Assembly: GCA_018883305.1 (NCBI GenBank)
Contig: VEQI01000061.1
Location: 1-12,374 of the forward strand
DNA from: Limnohabitans sp.
Lineage (GTDB): Bacteria > Pseudomonadota > Gammaproteobacteria > Burkholderiales > Burkholderiaceae_C
DNA: 12,374 nt
Reading direction: 5' to 3'
The position numbers were made by a program, and so were the translations under genes. The notes beneath the pieces were generated by a model. It did not search any database. It was not told where the DNA came from and saw nothing but the letters and a program-made list of their open reading frames with translations. Shown here piece by piece: positions 9,701 through 12,374 of the stretch. Each line of letters starts with the position of its first letter. Position 1 is the first letter of the stretch.

Positions 9701-10322
9701 TGCTGTCCAAGGTCACGCTGGGTGACGTGGGGGTGGTTGCTGTTGTAGTGGTGTTTTCTTGTGACTTAGACAGCGCAACAACACCAAGTCCTGCTGCGGT
9801 AGCGACGATGGTCGTCGTCATGCTGGCAGCCCCGATTGCAGCAGCGCTGGTACCCGCACTGGTTCCGGCAGCCGCCCCGGCACTTTCTCCCACGGCTGAA
9901 ACGGCGGCTTGAGCCAGCATTTGCATGCTGCTTGTCACAGGCATTTCGAGCTGGTTTGTGACAGGGACATCCCACACGGCTTTGTCTGCATCGACCGCAG
10001 AGCTCACACCGAACGTTGTCGGCTCCCAGCGGGAGGACGACGACGCCGGCGATGCACTCACGGTTGAGGCGTTGCTCTCTGATTCACGAATCACGTCCTG
10101 ACCATTCCAGCTGGCGTTATCCACTGACTCGAGATCTGTCTGGCTTGGCGATCTGGCAGCCTTGGTTGAGGCCACGCTTTTATTCGAGGCCTGAGAGGCT
10201 TCTCCTCTGGAGGTGCGTGTTGCAGGCTTGTTGGCGTTCAACCCCTTGGCATCCATGACGGAATGAGCGCTGGTGGTTTCGAATTGTTCGGGGCTGGTGG
10301 GGGTGCTGCGTTGAACGGCCAT
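792..10322 (-). CDS. Giant type I secreted RTX protein with two calpain-like cysteine peptidase domains
   Basis: This frame encodes 3176 residues. The start is ATG at 10322-10320; upstream codons reach a TGA with no ATG or GTG between, and there is only a weak A-rich ribosome site. Order of parts: polar N-terminus without a Sec signal (1-160); hydrophobic Ala/Gly segment (about 162-184); Ig-like domain (about 197-298); an SDGYIKG module with the calcium-loop-like DMNNNGVID (304-325), leading into an Ala-rich helical region to about 630; three Ig-like domains starting near 634, 763 and 867; three LTQSF repeats (977-1391); a duplicated unit with a calpain-like domain in each copy (1392-2169, 2170-2895; active-site Cys 1895 and 2648); an Ig-like piece; RTX nonapeptides (3027-3062); and a type I secretion C-terminus with VDAITDF and GDRLDL, ending in VKVI. 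From known families, RTX repeats bind calcium and such C-termini are exported by an ABC transporter, membrane fusion protein and TolC-type pore. I infer a surface-bound or released multidomain protease or adhesin. Its substrate is unknown. It appears to be transcribed alone. Confidence 0.93.
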   Translation of the reverse strand: MAVQRSTPTSPEQFETTSAHSVMDAKGLNANKPATRTSRGEASQASNKSVASTKAARSPSQTDLESVDNASWNGQDVIRESESNASTVSASPASSSSRWEPTTFGVSSAVDADKAVWDVPVTNQLEMPVTSSMQMLAQAAVSAVGESAGAAAGTSAGTSAAAIGAASMTTTIVATAAGLGVVALSKSQENTTTTATTPTSPSVTLDSSDATTVTFSVALGSNKAVGDKVQLYYKTSGGSETALGAVATVDSTSMAAGKVTITVNKSALAAGTQDITAKESDSANAAKGTSAALSITYNADNSVSDGYIKGASVYVDMNNNGVIDVGVDTLVGSTDVNGNFSALLTAQQMTHDLLATGGTDVSTGLAFQGMLKAPAGSTVLNPLTALVQTLAGNGASAAALQAAQNTVIQALNLPTNLDLGKVDLLKVGVGGTSSTAISQADALNVQAKAVMVANLVRTGAAAIEGASGGATTSDAAGKYVYMGLVDSLKTAAQSGQAVNFADSSAVKSMINSAVRSAQSTVNLDTTVIDNSIDLASRAVANVNQVIGIAAGNAAANASSNSPSTTTIAQAMTDLLKQQVVAQQSIASSLVSGDTTALSNLGTVSAVLQAAQSVDASSLKLTKTVSASTTALVTDTVAPTVAKLALTNAATGMKVGDTLVFNVEFSEGVIVSGAPSLSFSIGTGGPSRFAAYSASKSFGRMVSFTYTLQDTDAGAVTMPSVLVMPAGAAITDLAGNALVSTGGAVNLPQASTGAASVTALSFTDTTDRVAPTLAITSDTSGTAKGDVKLTFTFSEKVLGFTPEDVNLSGSAVKGAFTASTDGKTYTLVVMPTPGTEGNFVATVGAQAARDLGGNYSAGSALTQNFDLKPPMVDKMGASTFWLSSASGNTSTLKFVFSDAPGAQLTASDFAVTGGTVSEPQLLTTDSSGKTYTLTFTADSTLKSGNQATISLKAGAFTDVNGNNSVASGKLVLTKLPQLTQSFIQVTTGKTTAYADNGTPGISTDDVLGSYTAKTTDKVGFVYTAKSGGNLPSNTQTLVDNIVNATTVAAFDKAVNDARAVLDLNFGLDLGNATDINGDGTADKGAKALMLYKTPGSADTSISFTPDGAQNVGVAPVVLTQSFVQVATGKTVAYANNGTPLTTADDKQGTYTLTGKESVTVSASPLANSTMPDNANALLQAIKSAATLNALNTAVTQAKAVMQLNYSVNLGDSVDITGDGVADKGSYAALVVPSQLTANATSITLQPDTSSAQAAGVQPILLTQSFLKVAAGLTAASADNGTPTNATDDRTGSYVLTGKEAISVAVKPLTTDGALPSDAANLLSAIGQATSPSAFAAAVTAAKQKLIVNFGVNLGSSTDITGDGLADLGAKAFLNYTEPSSGAADITFSPAARLGQLGQFRASISPGSASSKITNTQPTAESAARSIADDGTRLFIDTDGNWSVGQAPQMVNGKYTRDYKPVTFLDDITGNTSRVNDDTFEASAVSAKTERDASGVITGYEIIVRANDDASMLFSIYVNATGNIVNTDELDDSETLAAEGEFGIDLNESGAVGSEETFLAEGANGAPDLYINANGDLVLHKADGTVVTLKMANASGTLLPIPVSHYSELEFTGVLANTAGSGVTLYVKMPDGALATFTVSADGVVTNASPTVVAAPDSSPTGTTGPTTGGTGIDSTSGPAPIDTPAASSTEATLETIAGGLDLNRDNGTSVTAGWIDALKTTAIKSALNAATATDSAAGPKLTHAEAVSIVKAAIDAATQAGTSKVGADIVSDLRAVASRGDSLFTSTDQTGQESGYLNYVFDKIVNASKANNTYTGGTTKAVTLGNLTAESPIATLQKLSDKWLLGLDMPNPTTEGDTANPNAAATTGSYLAFSGVLSDSLGFNYTDVQQGSMGDCYFLASLAGIAQMETYAKQSKAISVAGYTTALEKMFASNSDGSNSAPTWGVRYYDAKGQAQWVTVNNQFVVKPGDTLPAYAALHTGEDGTKELWVALAEKAYAQANALDIFGRQRAENTFFTIEGGGADPMASVMGGSVTRFVDGTVVTNYGNNALTTPNKTLAEQLAIYKAAINRGEALWVGSDLAATDANGSRTWVAGHALMAFDADPADASNDTVNIYNPWGSTNTAYGFVSPFTVKLSDFITADTKVDFWELTPGASATTSQTLSATQVQQLGQLGGFKAAQSANSASSKEINTPDTAEAYARDIASDGTRLFIDSDGNWNVGIPTTLADGSVARNYKPVTFQGVKINDDTFEATALAARSTKDANGLVVGYEIILEGNDDASVHFRVYLDINGQITNTDELDDNELLAAESPYGLDLNNSGAVGDAQMFLAEGATGAPDLYTDKFGDLILKKSDGTTIALHTDSGTVSYAHFENVEFTGVISKVVGNTTTYILVGKTADDTMAELTIAADGFMTSEALSSVDSGVIGDDASGSLGSMADSGITLSSLANAAGGLDLTRNSSTPATAGWENSLSNATIKAAVQAAIGANSAGGARINYDETLSILKASVDAVTANGGKVGDAIMADLRAIATRGDALFTSKDLTGQETGYLSYVFDKVVNTSKANNFFTGGTTTPVQLGNLNANSTASDLGKLRDKWLLGLDLPNPTTEGDSANPKAKPAVGTYVAFTGSLTDDRGFNYTDVQQGSMGDCYLLADLAGIAQEETAAKANPNNTAIANYQQAFEKVFVTNASTSATTWGVRMYDFNGNAHWVTVNNQFVVKAGETTPAYAKLNGGTELWAALLEKAYAQANELDITGRAKPINGFVNIEGGGADPFTTFMSGVSTLYTADKSGGYFNSVSTMTPNVSYTDQIAIYKAAINRGEVLYVGSSYATTNGGKDEWVSGHAFMAFDADPVDPNNDSIVVYNPWGTDSNAVVPFNTTLSSLIKEGGPKIQFFAMDSIPPKMTAYYQSADDQITVKFSEGIQLPAQVTAKLYDGSNTVVVSDLVLQQSSVTGSPNTMLLTALNKDMGMTSGYVVFSGLFGKDGVKDVMGNPLMQSSPTGFGGFAMGGTGDSTIDLSAVSDKYFVIAGGTGNDVIKGGAGTDVIYGNAGNNTMTGGAGADTFVFLKSDLPTAGGTAPVDAITDFKVLEGDRLDLRDLMPNVSSTTLMNAINNYVSMATAGNDINVTIKGDVAGSANKVDLMTIVLKDANVTHSLTTPNISQIPLTDLINTYNTVKVI
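797..1244 (-). other. RTX nonapeptides and type I secretion C-terminal target region (residues 3027-3176)
   Basis: Four consecutive nine-residue units, GGTGNDVIK, GGAGTDVIY, GNAGNNTMT and GGAGADTFV, fit the RTX consensus GGxGxDxUx, with the third degenerate. They are followed by the pattern typical of type I secretion C-terminal domains: DTFVF, then ITDF, then GDRLDL with LRDLM, and a short hydrophobic end. Four units is few for a protein of this size. It would form a small calcium beta-roll near the export signal, not a long RTX tract. Confidence 0.88.
1638..3815 (-). repeat. Internal duplication, copy B (residues 2170-2895), with calpain-like domain 2
   Basis: This copy aligns with copy A along its whole length and starts at LGQLGGF. 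It shares blocks such as DGTRLFID, YKPVTF, NTDELDD, FLAEGA, SKANN, KWLLGLD, NPTTEGD, FNYTDVQQGSMGDCY, VTVNNQFVVK, KAYAQAN, IEGGGADP and YKAAINRGE. The second peptidase domain (about 2633-2895) keeps Gln 2642, Cys 2648, His 2842 (GHAFMAFD) and Asn 2863 (VVYNPWG), so it too looks catalytically competent. The copy is about 50 residues shorter than A, mostly in the linker. Its EF-hand-like loop DLNNSGAVGDAQ (2315-2326) has Gln in place of Glu at position 12. Many substitutions separate the copies, so the duplication is not recent. Confidence 0.85.
3816..6149 (-). repeat. Internal duplication, copy A (residues 1392-2169), with calpain-like domain 1
   Basis: The copy starts at LGQLGQF. A beta-rich part carries DGTRLFID, YKPVTF, NTDELDD and the EF-hand-like loop DLNESGAVGSEE (1543-1554), which has D, N, S, G, V and E at the canonical positions 1, 3, 5, 6, 8 and 12. 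A low-complexity Thr/Ser/Pro/Gly linker follows, then a helical part with KWLLGLD and NPTTEGD. The peptidase domain (about 1880-2145) has QQGSMGDCYFLASLAG with Gln 1889 and Cys 1895 spaced six apart as in calpains, GHALMAFD with His 2095, and NIYNPWG with Asn 2116, matching the NPWG motif of the C2 family. All catalytic residues are present. The Trp that usually follows the Cys in animal calpains is Tyr here. Confidence 0.85.
6150..7394 (-). repeat. Three tandem LTQSF repeats of about 140 residues
   Basis: Residues 977-1116, 1117-1259 and 1260-1391 each begin with LTQSF followed by a Val-rich strand and an NGTP motif, then a DD-x-x-GxY stretch, a helical part ending in a Lys/Arg-containing segment, and a calcium-loop-like motif of the form D-I-(N/T)-G-D-G-x-A-D within a VNLG or LDLG context. 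The third copy runs directly into the calpain-bearing duplication. I do not recognise the repeat as a named domain. The DxxGDG motif resembles EF-hand or dockerin-type calcium loops, so a calcium-stiffened stalk is a reasonable inference. Confidence 0.8.
9771..9839 (-). other. N-terminal hydrophobic Ala/Gly segment of the giant protein (residues 162-184)
   Basis: The segment runs from the Ala-rich stretch before ASMTTTIVATAAG to LGVVALSKS and has no charged residue over more than 20 positions, so it could span a membrane. It is followed by Lys and a Thr-rich linker. It lies too far from the N-terminus to be a usual Sec signal. In large type I secreted adhesins such a region can retain the protein at the cell surface; that role here is an inference. 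It contains TAAG at 175-178. Confidence 0.5.
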
Positions 10323-10453
10323 GATGAAAGTCGCTTTTTCTTTCAGAGGATTGCAAAAACGATTTCATTCTATGCATAAAAAACATATCAAAATAATATT
10401 CAAAGCAGGTGATTGCTTTATGACTTCGACAATGCTTGTGCCAGTCAACGCAA

Positions 10454-10463
10454 AGGTTCTAGG
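10454..10463. repeat. Direct repeat AGGTTCTAGG, copy 1 (copy 2 at 10596-10605)
   Basis: The ten bases AGGTTCTAGG occur in the same orientation at 10454-10463 and 10596-10605, 142 bases apart, in the same intergenic region. Each contains CTAG, a tetranucleotide often rare in bacterial genomes. No function can be assigned. Confidence 0.35.
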
Positions 10464-10499
10464 TCCTTTGGTGTGGACTTTCATCAAAATATCACTTGA

Positions 10500-10538
10500 T
10501 TTTTCGTGATCGAAAAAATCGAAGTTGAATTAATTCAA
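10500..10538. promoter_or_regulatory. Clustered inverted repeat and palindrome, possible operator
   Basis: TTTTTCG, TGAT, CGAAAAA (10500-10517) is a perfect 7-bp inverted repeat with a 4-base centre, extendable by GA/TC after a one-base bulge. Seven bases on, TTGAATTAATTCAA (10525-10538) is a perfect 14-base palindrome. Both lie about 180-215 bases upstream of the giant gene's start. They could bind dimeric regulators, but AT-rich DNA produces such repeats by chance, so this is a weak call. Confidence 0.3.
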
Positions 10539-10794
10539 ATGGCCTGCTGTAGAAGCGTGCAAATGAACCCTAAAGATCTCATCAAGGGAAAACCCAGGTT
10601 CTAGGCGCTAAGTTTCTTGAAAATGACACGCTCATGAAAATTATTTTTAACAACAACAGGGCTGTATGGGCAGCCTTAGCGTTGGAGCGATTTATCAGCC
10701 GCTCAACTGAAAGGTCCCACCATCAATACCTGCTGTCAAAGCGCACTGCTAAGGGTGATGTCTTCAATGTCAAATCCGTCAAGTCAGACGTTAC

Positions 10795-12114
10795 TCAGCG
10801 TGAGCTTGCCTGCCAGCTCACCACCACACGCCAGGCCGCCACCCCCGCCAGCAAGCCCCACAGCCACGGCGCAGCCAGTGTCGCTGCCATGACCTCGTTG
10901 ATGGTGAGTGTCTGCAAAAATTTCTCCACTGCTTCCCAACGCTCTGACATCCAGTGCCAAGCAGTGTGCGTGATCAGCGCGCAAACCACCAGGTGCGCCA
11001 TCGACGCGCGAGGACGTTGACGCAACCCTTGCAGCACGGGCCACAGCAACAGCAAGACGCCTAGCTGACCGGCTTCCACGCCCAGATTGAAGGACACCAG
11101 CGCCAGACCGATGTGCTCGCCAGCAAACGGTAGCGATTCTCTGAGTGCAAACGAAAACCCCAGTCCGTGAATCAATCCAAAGGCGCTGGCCATCCACCAC
11201 CGGCTGGGACGCTCAGGCACCAGCATCACATCGATGGCCGCCAGCACGATGCTGGCCGCAATGGCCCATTCCACCGTGGGCATGAACCACAGCCCGGTCG
11301 GCGTGAGGTCAGTCACCGCCAGCGCCAGTGTGATGGAGTGCGCCAAGGTGAAGCCAGTGACGGTCCACACCAGATGACGCAAGCGTTGCATGCCCAGCAT
11401 CAGGCACAGCACAAACAACAGATGGTCCAGACCGGACAGGATGTGATGAAGGCCGTCCTGGGCAAAGCGTTGTATGGACGACCAAGGGCCTGGGTCCAGT
11501 TCCACCATACCGGTTTGGCCGTGCAACTGCAGCCATCGTTCCTGGCCCGATGGGGTTTTGTAGCGCAGCGAGTTGGTCACGCGCGTTCCCAGTCGAGCCG
11601 CATCAAAATCGATGGCCACCCTGGCATCTGCGGTTGGCATCGTGAAGATCAGCCGTGCATCCAGATATTGCTGAGTCCAGACCAAGTCACTGTCTCTCAG
11701 CGGTGAGCCCGTCATCAGTTGCGCTTGTGCGCGTTCAAAGGTGTCGAAGCTTCGGTCTGAGGAAAGACTCACGCGTACGTGGGTCAATTGGGCTGGGGGC
11801 AGTGGCAGCCCGTTCGCCTGGACCTGTAGTCGATCCACCATCCACAAACGTGCGGCCACCTGCAAAGCGGCATCGGCGCGTGGTAGGTCCAGGTAATTGC
11901 CGCGCAACGGAATATCCGCTTCGCGCATGGCTGCCAAGGGCGCACGGATCAGCACGACCAGTTGGGTGCCCTCAGCCCGGATCAGCGAGGTCAGCTTCAC
12001 GTCGTCGGGGATCTCGTGCGCTTGTGTCTGCAGTGTAAAGATCAGCAGAAAAAGGGCTAAAGCCCGTGACCAGACGCGTGCAAGACTTCCGCCTAGGGTT
12101 TTCATGGGGACCAT
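10795..12114 (-). CDS. HupE/UreJ-2-type membrane protein with N-terminal exported domain
   Basis: The frame encodes 439 residues. Residues 1-32 form a signal peptide with a hydrophobic core (ALALFLLIF) and likely cleavage after QTQA, leaving a mature protein that begins HEIPDDV. A soluble domain of about 180 residues, presumably periplasmic, follows. The C-terminal half has about six or seven membrane segments with the motifs of the HupE/UreJ-2 family: GLHHILSGLDHLLFVL (222-237), FTLAHSITLALA (255-266), VEWAIAASIV (281-290), FGLIHGLGFSFAL (312-324) and FNLGVEAGQLGVLL (342-355). Repeated His, Asp and Glu residues inside these segments (H223, H224, D230, H231, H259, H316, E347) suggest metal binding or transport. 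HupE and UreJ relatives are linked to nickel or cobalt uptake, but no hydrogenase or urease gene is visible here, so the substrate is open. ATG at 12112-12114 and ATG at 12103-12105 are both possible starts; neither has a strong ribosome site, and the second gives a more usual signal peptide. Confidence 0.85.
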   Translation of the reverse strand: MVPMKTLGGSLARVWSRALALFLLIFTLQTQAHEIPDDVKLTSLIRAEGTQLVVLIRAPLAAMREADIPLRGNYLDLPRADAALQVAARLWMVDRLQVQANGLPLPPAQLTHVRVSLSSDRSFDTFERAQAQLMTGSPLRDSDLVWTQQYLDARLIFTMPTADARVAIDFDAARLGTRVTNSLRYKTPSGQERWLQLHGQTGMVELDPGPWSSIQRFAQDGLHHILSGLDHLLFVLCLMLGMQRLRHLVWTVTGFTLAHSITLALAVTDLTPTGLWFMPTVEWAIAASIVLAAIDVMLVPERPSRWWMASAFGLIHGLGFSFALRESLPFAGEHIGLALVSFNLGVEAGQLGVLLLLWPVLQGLRQRPRASMAHLVVCALITHTAWHWMSERWEAVEKFLQTLTINEVMAATLAAPWLWGLLAGVAAWRVVVSWQASSR

Positions 12115-12163
12115 TCAAAGCTTGGACGGTGAATTATGGCGGTAGCCTTCAAAGGAGCCCATC
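12115..12163. promoter_or_regulatory. Divergent intergenic region between the HupE-like and NHL-type genes
   Basis: Only 49 bases separate two diverging start codons, so any promoters here must overlap each other or the coding regions. On the minus strand CATAAT (plus-strand positions 12133-12138) is one mismatch from the -10 consensus and would give a very short leader for the HupE-like gene, but no matching -35 box is evident. On the plus strand I see the ribosome site but no clear promoter. Confidence 0.35.
12151..12157 (+). promoter_or_regulatory. Ribosome binding site of the NHL-type gene
   Basis: AAAGGAG is a strong Shine-Dalgarno match ending 6 bases before the ATG at 12164 and 9 before the next in-frame ATG at 12167. 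It supports this start region; either ATG could be used. Confidence 0.75.
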
Positions 12164-12374
12164 ATGATGGACCGTATTCGTCGCTTGCCTGCTGTCACCT
12201 GGATCAGCATGGTCTGCCTGGGTCTGGCCTTGTTAGGGCTGAGTTACTCGTTGATGCAGCAACGTGTGCAAGCGCAGGCAAACACAGTAGAAGCGCCGGT
12301 GTTTGAGGTGGACCCGTTATGGCCCAAGCCCTTGCCCAATCATTGGCTGCTAGGCATGGCTATTGGTATCTGGG
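12164..12374 (+). CDS. Exported NHL/beta-propeller-like protein, 3' end missing
   Basis: The first 70 codons are visible, starting at ATG ATG behind a good ribosome site. Two Arg-rich turns (DRIRR) lead into a hydrophobic segment at about residues 10-31, which fits a signal peptide or an N-terminal membrane anchor. A short linker is followed by FEVDPLWPKPLPNHWLLGMA and then an Ile-Gly pair. From memory of the family, this stretch typically opens bacterial NHL-repeat or six-bladed beta-propeller proteins, some of which are annotated as related to peptidyl-alpha-hydroxyglycine lyase. The propeller blades themselves lie beyond the right edge, so the assignment rests on the N-terminal motif alone. 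The gene diverges from the HupE-like gene. Confidence 0.65.
   Translation, partial: MMDRIRRLPAVTWISMVCLGLALLGLSYSLMQQRVQAQANTVEAPVFEVDPLWPKPLPNHWLLGMAIGIW

Larger units (their letters stand above)
10323..10794. promoter_or_regulatory. AT-rich intergenic region, probable control region of the giant gene
   Basis: About 470 bases lie between the start of the giant gene and the stop of the HupE-like gene; both genes read leftward. The part nearest the giant gene is clearly more AT-rich than the flanking genes. On the minus strand a TATTAT hexamer (plus-strand positions 10393-10398) could be a -10 box about 70 bases before the start codon, but no convincing -35 box lies at the right distance. The stretch also holds a hairpin-like inverted repeat (10500-10517), a 14-base palindrome (10525-10538) and a direct repeat (10454-10463 and 10596-10605), described separately. 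I see no credible gene in it. The short plus-strand frames beginning at 10321 and 10634 lack ribosome sites and recognisable products. Confidence 0.45.

Noticed and set aside
792..10322. Possibility that the giant frame is an assembly artefact of repeated sequence
   Set aside because: The frame is unbroken, the repeat copies differ throughout, and the protein ends in a proper RTX/type I secretion region followed by a terminator.
10321..10509. Plus-strand frame of 62 codons starting at the giant gene's start codon
   Set aside because: There is no ribosome site, the composition is that of AT-rich intergenic DNA, and no known small protein is recognisable.
10660..10675. GGCTG/CAGCC hairpin downstream of the HupE-like gene as its terminator
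   Set aside because: The stem has only five strong pairs, lies about 120 bases past the stop codon and is not followed by a real T tract on the minus strand.
10634..11020. Plus-strand frame of 128 codons beginning in the intergenic region
   Set aside because: Most of it is antisense to the HupE-like gene, it has no ribosome site, and the product is not recognisable.

Overview
The window is about 12.4 kb of moderately GC-rich bacterial DNA. The HupE-type membrane protein, the NHL-type protein start and the style of the giant exported protein all fit a beta-proteobacterium of the order Burkholderiales, perhaps a freshwater Comamonadaceae. That placement is inferred from protein character only; there is no rRNA or marker gene here.

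Layout from left to right. (1) The 3' part of a plus-strand gene for a secreted metzincin-type zinc metallopeptidase runs off the left edge and stops at 728. (2) A hairpin at 743-765, with a T tract on the minus-strand side, lies between two convergent genes. (3) A single minus-strand gene (792-10322) encodes a 3176-residue protein and fills three quarters of the window. In order it carries an N-terminal region with one Ala/Gly-rich hydrophobic segment, an Ig-like domain, a long Ala-rich helical region, three more Ig-like domains, three copies of a repeat of about 140 residues, a tandemly duplicated unit of 726-778 residues, and an RTX and type I secretion C-terminus. Each duplicated unit ends in a calpain-like (C2 family) cysteine peptidase domain with the Gln, Cys, His and Asn active-site residues in place. 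(4) An AT-rich intergenic stretch of about 470 bases follows and presumably holds the control region of the giant gene. (5) A minus-strand gene (10795-12114) encodes a HupE/UreJ-2-type membrane protein with a signal peptide. (6) Diverging from it by 49 bases, a plus-strand gene begins at 12164, encodes an exported protein resembling the NHL/beta-propeller family, and runs off the right edge.

The main point of interest is the giant protein. It looks like a type I secreted, calcium-binding surface or extracellular protein armed with two calpain-like protease domains. It faces a second, unrelated secreted protease gene (the metzincin) across a shared terminator region. None of the genes for a type I secretion apparatus lies in the window. 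The HupE-like gene and the NHL gene look like a separate locus with no visible functional link to the proteases.
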